From Lenzites betulinus (lineage: Eukaryota > Basidiomycota > Agaricomycetes > Polyporales > Polyporaceae): a DNA stretch of 64,000 bases. The notes under the pieces are model-generated. The model did not search any database and was not told where the DNA came from. It worked only from the letters and a program-made list of their open reading frames with translations. Numbering within the stretch: position 1 is the stretch's first letter; every line of letters starts with the position of its first letter. A program made the position numbers and the translations under genes. Shown one piece after another: positions 33,676-45,770 of the stretch. The DNA lies in NCBI GenBank assembly GCA_022264855.1, contig JABYQU010000013.1, forward strand, positions 434,001 through 498,000. Direction: 5' to 3'.

Positions 33676-34786
33676 GCGGTAAGGTTTTGAGAGGAGTGGT
33701 TCACGAGTTGGAGAACATACGTGTATGGTGGGAAAGAAATTGTATGTGTGTAAAGATAGCCTTGCTCCAGGTGAGATCCGTTGCATTCGTACGGTGTAGC
33801 GGTATCATTAACCCGTCCGCGTTCTAGTTGCTTCCGTAGGCACGCAGAGACGTTATGGAAGTTGTATTATGTGCAAGCGGTCCGCTGGAATCAACTACAG
33901 GGTTTGTTTTCATTCTTGCGCCTGATATTGCCATTGCTTTCAATGCATATGGCACTTCTCATCGTAAAACATGCTTTCACTGCAGCACCACGGTAGTACC
34001 AAGCAACAACACGGACAGTGAAATCGCGCCAAGTTGCTGGGTGTACGTCCCAAACAGGCAATGATATTTCGGATGTACTCTACACCTGCTCGCTCAAGTT
34101 ACTCCACTTGCACAGTCTAGACCTCGACGCCTTTGGGACAGCGCGTCTGACACGAACACGCCGTAACGCTCACACCCACGTAACTCGTCGTCATTCTCCG
34201 TACGCTCCGCACACAGAGATGGCCTCGATGATACTATGGACGAGGACCCCGCGGCGGCATTGTGGCGACGGAGACAGCCGCCGTTCTACAGAGAAGCGCA
34301 CCCGCCGAATTCACGGTCACAAAATACCGAGAAGGCTGTCAAAGTTCCGATGCGGGCCTTTGACGCAGTGGCGGCCTGGAGCAGAGGCTGGCTATGCGGC
34401 AAGGGAGCGCGTCATGGGCTGGTCACCCGCCTCGAAGAGATCCTCGCGGCGGCGGACGTTGAGCGGATGTCAGGCGCGGGAGCAGAGTTGGTTGGCAAAG
34501 AGCAGCGAGCGGAGTGGGAAGTTGCGTCCGCGGCTGGCGTCGTGGAGCCCAAACGTGCGCGCGACGCTGCGTTCGGGCAGGGATCGACCGAGCGTCGAGT
34601 GACGATATGCATGACATCTCCCTCTGCACCCGCTCCCGCCTCTCTTCGGCTCTGCCTCCGCCCAGCCTCCCGCCCGTATAAAACCCAACCATCCGACCAT
34701 GGCCCCTCCACCATCCCGTTAATCCGCCTCGTCTATTCCCCCCACGCTCCTCACGAACCTTTACGCTTCACGACCACGACCTAGCC
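33676..34786. other. Upstream region of the opsin-like gene
   Basis: 1.1 kb with no supported coding frame. The last 110 bp hold a TATA box and a pyrimidine-rich leader. Confidence 0.5.
34677..34683 (+). promoter_or_regulatory. TATA box of the opsin-related gene
   Basis: TATAAAA lies 104 nt before the ATG at 34787 and is followed by a CT-rich leader, an arrangement typical of highly expressed fungal genes. Confidence 0.65.
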
Positions 34787-35979
34787 ATGGCTAGCTCTCT
34801 AGACCATAACCCTCCCAATGCCAACCGCCACATCACGTCGGGCGGCTCCGACTGGCTTTGGGCAGTCTTCGCAATCATGCTTCTCAGCGACCTCGTTATG
34901 GTTTTCTTGACGTTCCGCGTGAGTATCTCAAATTAAGGTGGATTTGTTCGCACTCGTTCTAACAATCGGCGTAGAGGGCGAGAGGCACACGCCTGTTCCA
35001 CCAAATTGCCGTCATCGTCCTCACTACCGCGACCATATCGTACTTCTCCATGGGGTCCGACCTTGGAGCCACGCCCATCACCGCGCAATTCCAACGCGGT
35101 GGCGCTGGCACCCGCCAGATTTGGGTATGTATCTCAACCTTCTTTGGGTCGCAGTAGAATCTAACGCTACTTTCAGTATGTTCGTTATATCCAATGGTTC
35201 ATCACCCTGCCTCTGCTCCTCCTTGAGCTGCTCCTCGCCACCGGTCTTTCCCTCTCCGACATCTTCACCACCATGTTCATGGCATGGGTATTCGTCGTTT
35301 GCGGCTTGGTTGGTGCGCTCGTTGTCAGCTCATTCAAGTGGGGCTACTTCGTGCTCGGCTGCATGGCGTTGTTCTACATCTGGTACGCGCATCAACACCT
35401 TCAATCCGTATGATAATACTAACAAGTATTCCCTTCAGGTTCGTTCTTCTCGGCCACGGACCTCGCAGCACTTTCGCAGCCGGTGGTGTTGTCCGCTCGG
35501 GATACGTTCGCTCTTCCGGTTTCCTCTCATTCCTCCTGCTCTTGTACCCGATTGCATGGGGCCTGTCTGAAGGCGGAAACCTCCTCTCCCCGAACGGCGA
35601 GATGATATTCTACGGCATCCTCGACCTCCTCGCCGGACCCGTGTTCCTCTTCCTCTTCCTTTGGGGGCTACGCAGCGTCGACTACACCACCTTTGGCCTC
35701 GCGTCCGGAAAGTACAACGACACTTACGGAGCGGGCGGCGCTGGGTACGGCAACGGAGTGTCTGGTGCAACGGGACCGGGGATGACGACGCGCGGTGCAG
35801 GCGCACATGGCGCTACCGGCGCGACGACTGGCACTGCCGCCCCCGGAGTAGGAGTTGGTCCCCATGCTGGAGGAGTTGGTCCTCACGCTGGTGGGGTCGG
35901 CCCCCTCAGCGGCGGTGTTGGACCCCTCGCCGGAGGCGTTGGTAACAACGGAGTAGGCGCAGGCTCCAATGTTGTTTGA
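34787..35979 (+). CDS. Opsin-related seven-helix membrane protein lacking the retinal lysine
   Basis: Exons: 34787..34918, 34975..35124, 35177..35382, 35439..35979 (342 aa). Seven hydrophobic helices follow the bacteriorhodopsin plan. Helix C reads RYIQWFITLPLLLLE, aligning with the R-Y-x-D-W...P-L-L-L-L-D motif: Arg97 is kept, the counter-ion Asp is Gln100 and the proton donor is Glu111. Helix F keeps YPIAWGLSEGG. In helix G the Schiff-base lysine position is Gly229 (ILDLLAGPVF). It therefore belongs to the opsin-related (Yro2/Mrh1/Hsp30-like) group of plasma-membrane stress proteins and should not bind retinal covalently. The Gly-rich tail contains tandem GGVGP repeats. Intron 3 has a perfect ACTAAC branch site. 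Confidence 0.93.
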
Positions 35980-36568
35980 TCCAATCGCTGGAAATATTCT
36001 CATACCTATCTTCTCGCATGCGAATCATTATATCCCCTTCTCCGCTCCAGTTACACCCATGCCTCGTACACACACGCATCGTTTCATCCAGGTGTATTAG
36101 TACATTAGTTTTGTATAATAGTACAACTTCAAGCACCCTTGGCCCACCAGTCGTTCAACGTTCGGACCCCAGCTGGTACCACAAGGGCGTTTTGTGACGT
36201 TCTACGTCATGGGCACAGGCTGCCTGGTTATCATCGAAATTTCCTCCTTCACTGGCATGGTATTTCATCAGCGATGTGACTGACTTATGGGTGACCGCGG
36301 ATTCGAAAGCCTGTTGAACTTGAGGGTCACCCATGAGATCTTGAGAACTAGTCCATATCATGCACACAGAACTCCCGTACTACATATACTCCAATTATTC
36401 TACCCCATAGATGTATGTACACATAGACACATCCAGTCATAATGATACAAGATATAGCACATTGACTATTGACTAGTAGTGAAATCCGAGCTGCCAAAAT
36501 GATGAAGTCGCATGCTGAACGAAATGTCCGAGTCCGTCTACCGGCCCTCCGAGATGCCTCGAGTCCGT
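35980..36568. other. Convergent 3' region
   Basis: It lies between the opsin-related gene (+) and the zinc-cluster factor (-). A 70-codon minus-strand open stretch at 36155-36367 is fairly balanced in composition but has no recognisable family or splice partners. Nothing else was seen. Confidence 0.4.
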
Positions 36569-38890
36569 CTACCGACCATCCCGCATAGCGGATGCATCTG
36601 CGACTTCGACGACGCGCAGTACGTCGGATATGACTTTCAGGGACTCCTCTGCGGAAGCCGGATGGGCAGGTTAGCGCCGAGCGTGGATAACGTATGGTAG
36701 CTTGTGAAATACGCACCCATGAAAGGCATCTCGTACCCGAGCTTTCGCGCGCTGAGGTCGATGGTTTCCAGAGCCGCGCTCCAGGACATGCCCGCCGCCA
36801 ATGTCGGGCGGTTGGCGACGTGCACCACGATCTTCGCGACCATCGACCAACACACCTACACACCTCATCAGCTCCACGCCTCTCCCCAGCCCAACAAACC
36901 CAGAGACTCACCCCAAGGAGCGGATCGAGCAAAATAAAGTCGTTATCCTTAAACGTGCGCGTGATGCCCACGATCTCCATGACCGTGTCCAGGCTGCGCT
37001 GCATGCTCTCGGGGTGGTCGCGGCGCACGAGCCAGTGCAGCTCCGCCTTGCTCGCGAGCGCGACGACGAGCGAGAACTTGAGCGCGACGCCGTGCGCGTG
37101 GTCGCCGTAGAACGTCGCGCGCAGCATCTCCGCCTCGACCGCCGTCGCGTGCGCGGACACCTCCTCGAGCAGCGGCCAGTAGCGCTCGAACCACGCGGGG
37201 CGCCCCGGCGCGAACACGCCCCCGTGCGCGGTCGCGGCGAACTCGGCCCACTCGTGCGCGGCCGCGCGCGCGCGCACGAGCAGGAGCAGGCTGCGCGCGC
37301 GCATGTACACGACGTTCGTCTTCGCGACGTAGGGGTAGAAGAGCTGTGGGGAGGGAGGGGACGGGCGTCAGAATCGCTATCGCGTAGCGGGTGGCGCGGA
37401 GAGGAAGGATAGCGTACCGCGACGGCTTTGAAGCCCTCGTCCCAGGTGTGGTCCAGTCGTGTGGGGACGCGGAACACGAGACTGGAACATCGGTCGAGGT
37501 ACATGAGGTGGCTGAGCGTGCTGATGAGCTCGATCTGCATCGGCGTCGCGTTGTGCATCGAGAGTGTGTCGAAGTCCTGTGGGCCGACGGGAAACGCGAG
37601 GCGGTGGTGCAGCGCGACGCGCACGGCGGTCGAGAGCTGCTCCTCGCCCTCCTCCATCTGCTTCTTGAGCAGAAAGTATATCGCGAGCAGGTACCGGATC
37701 TGCACCTCCGTGACGGGGTCCGCGTCCTCGAGCGCGACCCACAGCAGCTGCAGCTGCTCGAACTCGGTGTGTGGGAACACGAAGATGTGCCTCTGGACCT
37801 GCCAGAGCAGGCAGCCGAGCAGCTGCGCCACGTATGTGAACGACGGGTGCACAATCGTGCCCGAGATATCGCCGACGAGGATCGCTTGCAGCTTCTCCGC
37901 TGAGAGCGTGCAGCCGCACTGGCGGGTGTGTTCGGCGAAGACCGATCGGCTGCAATGGGCAAACAGTTAGGCGGAGTTGCTGGTGATAAATACGGTCACG
38001 CACAATTCCTCCAGGCCTTGCGGAATTGCAGGCGTGGAGATGCTGTGCAGGTCTACGGTCGGGGACGGTGCCGCTATGTGGTTAAACATCGAGACGACGG
38101 CTTGGGGCAGATTATAGATATGACCGGCGTTCGTCGGCGCAAGCTGTGGCATAAGGTTAGGTAGCTGAGATGTTGAGGCTAGCGGTTGATCGTGTTGACC
38201 GATTACTTGTGAGACTGTATGTGCTTGTCGGTGAGTGGACAGGGTCGCCGAGGTTGCGTGGGCGGCTGACCTCGCAAGGCAGAGATGTGATTCTCGTAGA
38301 CTGCTAGACGCTGCTCTAACTCATGCGTACGCATAAACAGGGCTTCGGTGAGCGTCCGCTCCACGTTCTCATCATACGTGCAGTCCTTTTCCTTTCCAGC
38401 CACCTTGCATGTCGAGCAAAACGGTCGTCTCGCGTCGCATTTCTGACATTCGTTCAGTCAAGGGAACTGAATTGGAATACCTCAAACGTCGTCACCTTCT
38501 TCTTCCTCCTACGGGCGCAATCAACAATGATTCTCCCACGTGGACGCTTGACGACCCACTTACCTGCACGGCACACACGCGGCACCCTTCTTCAGATACT
38601 CACCTTTTGGGCCTGCAGATATTGAAGAAGCCGTGGTGTATTCGCAGTCGACAGGCCGTCGGGCTTTGGAGCAGGGCCCGCAGACAGGGAGAATACCATC
38701 GCAGCGCTGCACCGCATTTGAGCATGATTACACATGATCAACGGGATCGGCGACAAAAGCTTCCTTACCACTTTGCGTCCGCTTCCAGCCGATCAAGAAC
38801 AGGAAGAGATCAGGGTCAGTCCTCGGGAGACGGCCACAGAGTATATGGGGATACTCACCGGCATGCTGAGCAGGTCTGGCTGCCAGCCAT
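36569..38890 (-). CDS. Fungal transcription factor with two tandem Zn2Cys6 clusters
   Basis: Exons: 36569..36648, 36717..36855, 36912..37343, 37418..37949, 38004..38214, 38271..38442, 38496..38508, 38564..38706, 38769..38781, 38859..38890 (588 aa). Cluster 1 uses Cys7, 10, 17, 24, 27 and 36; cluster 2 uses Cys59, 62, 69, 76, 79 and 88. Both have spacing C-x2-C-x6-C-x6-C-x2-C-x8-C. A coiled-coil-like helix (ELEQRLAVYENHISAL) follows, then an all-helical fungal transcription-factor regulatory domain (e.g. HPSFTYVAQLLGCLLWQ, EVQIRYLLAIYFLLKKQMEE). Exon 3 runs through the linker without a stop, so the two clusters belong to one protein. Each cluster is interrupted by a 13-nt exon at the same place. 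The target genes are unknown. Confidence 0.85.
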
Positions 38891-39767
38891 GGTGATGGAG
38901 GTTGGGGGTAGAGAGGGGTTTTCTCCAATCACGAGAGACACGGAGGCATCAAAAGCGGCGGGCCCGTCAATGATTTGAGAATCCGGCGAGCGCGCGCGCG
39001 TTTGCTCCGACAGTTACTCGAAGGTCGTGGGCCACGAGAGAGGGGGCGTGTTCGCCTTGCTGCATGCAGTCACCAGCGTTTCCGAGTCCGCAGTCTGACC
39101 GACCTTCACTTCCAGAAAGTATCTTAGGGTGTGCACCAAGTACTGTCACGCTTGAAAGATGATGTAGCGGAACAAAAGAAGTCGCCGGGAGGGTCGGAGT
39201 TGCCGCTGACGCGTGGAAGATTAAAAGTGAGCCTGAGCGTAAGTTGTAGACAGCCTAGTCTGTACAGAGGAGCGGCGAGGAAGGACAGGGGTTCTGGACG
39301 CGGTGACCGTTGGGAGCAGATGGCGGCCCTGCCGCTAGTTGGCAGCTGAGGGCAGCGCCGCCGCCAAATGGGCGCTCCGCGACTTCGGAATGTGACGCGA
39401 CGTGGAGGACCTCATCACGGTGGCGGGGCATTGCAAAACCCTCCTCAGCAGCTGTACCCCCATATTTCTCCAGAGTAGCTCAGATAAAAAAACAAGACAG
39501 GATCGAACAGCATTCCCTGAAAGTTGTATCACTATCCTTGAGCGGGTGGCTCCTCTGGAGGAAGAGACACACACAGTCACGCGTGACAGCTGCTCGATCA
39601 CGTGGGACAAACGCGACTTCAACGTTCTGGTGGTGTGCGGCGGATGTGCTTTCCTCTCTCCGTCCACCCGCCCTGAACGCTTTTCTCCCGGAAACACCCA
39701 CCATCTCCCTCGCGCGATATCTTCTCTCCTGGCGTCTGCGTCCGCTCTGGCCTCATAAATTGGTACT
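38891..39767. other. Divergent promoter region
   Basis: It lies between the zinc-cluster factor (-) and the large disordered protein (+). No coding frame of quality or repeat was recognised. Confidence 0.5.
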
Positions 39768-42700
39768 ATGACTAGCGATGTCACTCTAGACTCGGGCCAG
39801 ATAGACTCTGCCTTCAGCTCTCCCTCTCAGGCAAGCGAGGCCTCCAGTACTGCTGCAGATAGAGTGTTCTTTGGTCCTATCCTATCTCCAGAGAAGCGGT
39901 TTGCAAGGCGCGCTGGTAGCGCCCCGCTTCGCACGCCTGTGCGCCGATCAACGCGGCTCTCATCTACAAAGGTCCCTCTTTCCCTCTTGCCGCAGCAGCA
40001 GGGTGCCGCACTCGAAGGATTCGCGTCAGGCGCAGGCGAGATCATGGCAGATGAGGATGGTATAATCGACGGTTCGTCCTACCATCCTTTCCTCTACGCG
40101 CGACCATAAACTAGTTTGTACAGAGCCGTCAGTCGTCCTGGCCAGCAGGGTTTTCAGCGCTGCGGCAAACCCCTCGCCCCCGCCTACACCACCCCTTGTT
40201 TCTCAGCCAGAAGGCTCTGACTACATGGACGTCCAGCTTCTCGACAGGCCCGATCCCCCAGAGCCGCAAGACACGCCTGTCGCTGCTCAAAGCGGTCCAC
40301 TCATTCCCATCGAAGGCATCTCCGAGACAATCATGGATTATTCTCCTGTTGCAGCGCGTCCAACACCTCCGACGCTCCCCCCACCAGAGGCTGCGGATCG
40401 ATCCCAGCCGGACCTCATCAACTTTGACTCATTTTCCGCTCAGGAAGAGGACGAGCCTGCTCAGATAGAAGCACGCGACCAAGAACTGCTCCTTACACAA
40501 TCATCGACAACTACCGTGGATGACCTCCTCGCTATGTCTCCTAACCCCCAGCCTATTGCGCCCACGGACATACAACAATCTGACTCGTCGCAACCACACA
40601 ATGACGAGGAACAGGATGATGCCACCACTCCGGATGACGAGATGGAAGTCATTCAATCGCTGATTATTGAGGTCGACCCACCAAATCCAGCCGATGGGAA
40701 CGCAAATAACTCCGAGACGGAGCGGGTGGACGGGGAAGACGGAGAGACAGATGCTGCTCCCGCTCCGCTCCGTCGCTCGAGTCGTCCACGACGAAGTCGC
40801 AATTCCCTACCCCAAACCGTCACTACTCCGGCAGCCGTACATCCGTTTGTCTCGAATGATGAAGATGCCAGTGATTCCGCGGTTGACGAGCCGCCGCCAC
40901 TTGCTCAGCTCAGTCCTGCTCGGAAACGCAAGCTCAAACTTTCACCGATGCCAGGAAATGGGATGACTGACACCAGCGCTGATATGACGACGCCTAGAAA
41001 GCTTCCCCAGGCCGTTTTGGTGCGGCGCGAGTTAGGGTCTCTTTCCCCCATGTCTGCAGCGGTCCTCACACAGCTTCTCCCAAAGCCCGCGGGTGACAGC
41101 GCGAGTCGATCTACTACACCTCAGCCACAGGAAAGCGAGAAGGCGTCCAGCCAAGAACCTGTGCAACCTACTGCGCCGAGCACTCCGCCTGATCAGACTG
41201 CGACCCTGGTTTTTCCCAAGGTGGGGGTGCAAGTCAATGGTTCGGCGACCGACATACAACGCCCGAAGAGTCCTCTCCGCCCCTTCCCTATATCCCCCTT
41301 CAAGATCGACGAAACTGCTCGCACACCAGCTCGCCGCGTACCCATTTCGCAGGCAATTGCGGAAGGTACTTTCTCTGCGCAGAAGCTCCCTGCGCTGTTC
41401 GGCGCTGCGCGGCCCGCCGCTGCACCGGGATCCCCGGTATTCAAACGACTTGCGCTTGACGACCCCACACGCAGCCCGGCTCGACGCGTCCCGATGAGCG
41501 AAGCTGCCCCCATCCCTCCGTCATCTCCTGACAAAGGCAAGAATGTCTTCCGCCCCTTGTCGCCCGTTCGTCCACTCTTCCGGGAACGGCAGCGAAGTGG
41601 CTCCGCAGAGCCGCGGCCTCCGATAGGCAGGAAAGAGCGAGGTGCATCCGCCGAGCCTACCGTACATCCGCCAGCCCTTGGACGGCGGCCGGTCTTCCAG
41701 AAACCTGCATCTTCCGAAGGGCTGGCTTCCAGTAGCTTGATGAAGCCAAGGGCACCCCTGCCGTTCCCTTTCGCGCAGTCGCAGCGTCTTCCTGCGGCCA
41801 TACCGGAAGTGGACGAGCCTGGTCCTTCTTCCCTCCGGCCACCCACCGCAACTGCCAGGAGTCAAACCATATCCAGTCCGGCTAAGAGTATTTCGAGCCT
41901 TCGACAGCCATCCGCCGGGGCTGGAAGCAAGATCCCTCGAATAGGTGCGAAGCCATACGCGAGACCGAAGGCTGTCGGGAAAACGGAAACGGGCCAAAGT
42001 AAACTACCCGCCCCGAAGAGCAGCGTTACATCCAAGGTTGGTCTGAATTTCCATATATTAGCGGTTCATTACCGTGTGCTGAGCTTGTGCCGTATCATCA
42101 TAGCCTCTCCGCATAGTGACTGTCGGGTCGTCTAGCAGCGGCGGCAGTTCTGACGAGGGCCCGGCTGTCCCACCACCAGCCACGAAACTACTTCGGCGGC
42201 AGGGTGCAGGCACAGCCGCGCCCGAATCCTCTGCTGCTCAGAACCTGAAGCGCAAACGTGAGGCTGAACACGCGAAACCCGCCACCCCGGCACCACAGCC
42301 TGTGATCGTCATTCGGAAGGTCGTTCCGGGGATGTTCAACAAGGGCGAGAAGGCCGAAGGCTCGACGCCCGTTGCGACTACGTCAGGGCGACTGCAAATG
42401 AAGGAGCACGCGTCATTTGCTTCTCCCGTGAAGTCGATGGGTCCCATCAAGGGGCGGTCCGCAGCGAATTGGAAACGTCCACAACTTCAGGCCGAGCCGC
42501 TGGTACTCCCATCGTCGTCAATGCTTCCGGCACAAACCAGTGCCAAGGCCCCGACGCCCGAACGTCAGACAGCAGCGTCGGTTCCCCCTCCAGCATCTGA
42601 GGAAATTGCTAGCGCACCGGCGGACCCGATGCCGATAAGTCCTGTGAAGGAAACGCGCGCGCCCACTCCGCCACCTCCAACATCAGCTGTTTCCGGCAAC

Positions 42701-43782
42701 GCAACCAACGCGGAGCCCGTAGCCGGTCCCTCCACCATCTCCAACCCCGCGGAAGACAAATCCAGCCGTCACCGCCGATCCACCCGTTCCCGGCGCAGCC
42801 AAGAGCAAGAGCACGCCCCGACCACCGACGTCTTCGGCACCGTCTCCGCCACATCCTCCACCAGCACCTTCGCCGCGGCGCGCACGGGCTCGCGCCGACA
42901 GCTGCCCGCGCGGCGCAAGCCGGTGCTGTTCTCGTCCGAGACGGCGGGCCCGTTCGCGGGGATGAGCGCGCTCGCGCTGAAGACGCTCACGAACGCGAAC
43001 ACGGTGAAGAACCAGGCGCAGGTCGCGGTGCTCACGACGGAGGTCGTGCGCAAGGAGGGCGCGCGCCCGGACAGCCCGACGACGAAGGTGCGCTCGGCGC
43101 TCGAGCGCCAGCGCGAGGAGCGCGTCGTGCAGCGGAAGGAGCGCGCGGAGCGGCGGGCGCGGCGGTCTGGCGGGGATGAGCTCGAGGAGGGCATGGGGGC
43201 GGGCGGGGAGAAGGCGGGTGAGGGGATGAGCGAGGCGGGGGACGCGAGCTTCATGAGCGTGGATCGGGATGGGGACGGCGTGGTGAGGCATCGGCGGGGG
43301 CCGGGGGATGAGGGGGACTATGAGACTCCGCCGCGGCCGGAGCGGCCGTTGAAACGGCTCAAGTTTGATGGTCAGGAAGAGAAGGAGGAGGAGACGGAGG
43401 CGCAGCGGCAGGAGAGGAGGGTCAAGTGGGACAAGGGGCTGCACACGACGGTGTACCTGGACGACAGCCCGCCAAAGCCAAGGCGAAACAAGCACGCGGT
43501 GCCTTCGCAGAAAGGTTGCCTGACCCCTGCAGCGAAGGTGAGCTATCCCCGTAGCCCTGTCGCCCCTAAATTCTAGCCGCTAATGATTTATAGGCACTGC
43601 GGCTGGACACGCTGGGCAACGTCCTGAACGCCGATATCCCGGTGGGCGGACTCGTCAAGGAAAACATCACCGTGAAGAAGTTCGTGTTCGACGACGACGA
43701 GGCCGAGGCCGAGCTCCAGGAACCTGCGTCGCCCGCGCCGGTGAAGAGCACGCGGAGCAAGAGCAAGAAGGCGAAGTCATAG
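39768..43782 (+). CDS. Large disordered, probably nuclear protein of unknown function
   Basis: Exons: 39768..40071, 40124..42036, 42104..43537, 43594..43782 (1279 aa). I do not recognise a named family, though similar proteins are, as I recall, widespread in agaricomycetes. The amino end has DRVFFGPILSPEKRF. The middle is Ser/Pro/acid-rich with basic patches. A motif occurs twice: RTPARRVPISQAIAEG and RSPARRVPMSEAAPIP. A charged helix (RSALERQREERVVQRKERAE) follows, and the best-ordered part is the end: VKWDKGLHTTVYLDDSPP, KGCLTPAAKALRLDTLGNVL and VKENITVKKFVFDDDE. SP/TP sites suggest regulation by proline-directed kinases (inference). The second intron could instead start 4 nt later (42041) and use the acceptor ending at 42115; both keep frame. 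Confidence 0.8.
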
Positions 43783-44058
43783 CCGCACTGCCGCTGGCTA
43801 AGGTCGTAATATATATCCCGCATCTCTCGTTATATCCCTACACTATTGCATCATCGCTATGAGGACTTCTAGCTGTCGAGCGCATGTCGTATAGTATTTT
43901 GTATGTCGCTTTTGTATGTCACTGTGAATTTCTAGTCACTCTCGCTCGGTTGCGAGCATTTCCTTCAGCCATTCGGTAATGTTTTACAGTGAATGGTGTA
44001 GCTAAGTACACAGCTATACAGCAGCATCTGCTTTCGATTGACCCTTTCCTGAGCTTTT

Positions 44059-45286
44059 CTACTGGGGGCCGCGGTAGTTGATCGTCGGGCTCGCCTGGTT
44101 CACGGGGAGCACGAAGAGCTCGGCGATGTTGACGTGAGGGGGGCGCGACGCCGCCCAGACGATCTCCTCCGCGATGTCCTCGGCCACGACTAGAATGCGC
44201 GCGTGTGCGTTCAGCGTTGAGATAATAATGGAAGTATGGAAGGAGCTTACGGGGTTGGAGGCCCTCGTAGACTTTGTCTGCAGCAGACTTGTTGCCGCGG
44301 AAGCGGACGACGGAGAACTCGGTCTCGACCATACCTGTGAACCCATAATAATATGAGCTTTTCATGCTACTTTTTAGACGACAGGACTACTTGCCGGGCT
44401 GGATCTCCGTGACCCGGATGGGCGAGTCGACGACTTCGCGCAAGAGCGCGCCGGAGAACGCGTTCACGGCGTGCTTCGTCGCGCAGTAGATACTACCGCC
44501 CGCGTAAGGCTCGCGGCCTACGGAATGATGTGAGCTTGCACCCAGGTGAGGGAAGAGCTACGATGCTTACCAGCGATAGAACCGATATTAATGATGTGAC
44601 CGGTCTTGCGTGCCCTGAAGTCTGTGTACGCCATTTGTTAGGAATAAATACTGCAAGACAGAGGGGTATGAATTAGCCTACCCTTGATAAAGAGTTGGGT
44701 GACGGCGATGAGACCGAACACGTTCACAGAGAACATGGCCTCGAGGTCATCCTGGGAGATATCCCCGACCTTCTCCGTGCCCAAGACGAAGCCGGCGTTG
44801 TTTACTATCGACAGCGTACTCAGCATCGATGCTTCCCGTGAAGCTACAGGATGATCACCAACCGAGGATGTCGATCTTCCGGAGCTCCTCCGGGACCTGG
44901 TCGAGGAAGGTCGCGATCTGCTTCCTGTCGCTCACATCGAGGCGGACGGCCGCGAACTTGCCGCCCTGCTGGAGGCCGGACGCCTTGTGGGCCGCGGCAC
45001 ACGCCTCCGCGACGGACGTGAGGGCATCCACTCGGCGCGCAGCCAAGATCACGTTCGAGCCACCCTAGGGGGACGGTCTACGCATCAGTACTAGTCCAGG
45101 CCCCCGCTAGCGTCATAATGAAGCGCACCTTTGCAAACAGTATCGCAGTCGCCTGTCGAAGATGGTGCTATTAGCACGGCGCCATAAAGTGCGTCTTAGG
45201 CAGATACTCACCGCACCGATACCGGCGCTCGCGCCGGTGATGAGGACGGTCTTTCCGACGAGACGGGAAGCGTTGAAGACGGACAT
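44059..45286 (-). CDS. Short-chain dehydrogenase/reductase (YMR226C/YdfG-like)
   Basis: Exons: 44059..44189, 44251..44334, 44395..44517, 44571..44621, 44682..44804, 44863..45064, 45129..45152, 45212..45286 (270 aa). The Rossmann motif TGASAGIG lies at residues 17-24, followed by NNAG ([13 protein letters not shown]) and the catalytic Ser156, Tyr169 and Lys173 ([13 protein letters not shown]). The substrate side reads [14 protein letters not shown], as in NADP-dependent 3-hydroxy-acid/serine dehydrogenases of the YdfG type. The protein is cytosolic. Exon 2 is 24 nt. The intron 44335-44394 has a GC donor (GCAAGT) and an AG acceptor; no GT donor gives the conserved frame. Confidence 0.93.
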
Positions 45287-45770
45287 GGCGCGGTGCTGGG
45301 TTTTGGAGCTGCTGGTCGAGCGCAAGAGGGGTGTGGAAGCTGCAGATTCCAATCGCAGCCCCCCGGCTTGTCGCAGTGCTGCTATCTGCAGAGCGTGTGT
45401 CCCGATCGCGCGTGCTCGCCATGATTGCGAGATGAGTGCGCCTGAGAGCCATCTGACTCGGCCCACTCCGCGGTTAATGGTATTAGTATAATTGACTCGT
45501 CCGCTCAGCAGGCTGGTGACGCTCCCAGGTGCGACTGCACGAAGCCGATCGAGCTGCTATCTGGAATCAATCGCCGCGGACCTGAGACTGACTTGTCCTC
45601 TTACCATCGCGTCCGCCTTCGCCAGTCAACGTCAACCCCTTGTCTCCGCGCGCAGCGTCGGTGTGCTCCAGGAATCAGAGTGTGTGCACGCCTGCGTGTA
45701 GTCTGTCTATCGCGCGGCCCGCGGTTGTGGGAACGGTCTAAGCGGTGGTTTTGATCGATATCTCAGAGAC
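45287..45770. other. Divergent promoter region
   Basis: It lies between the dehydrogenase (-) and the SET-domain gene (+). No supported coding or RNA feature. Confidence 0.5.

Noticed and set aside
36155..36367. 70-codon minus-strand open stretch
   Set aside because: Composition is fairly protein-like, but there is no family, no splice partner and it lies in the 3' flank of another gene; not enough to call.
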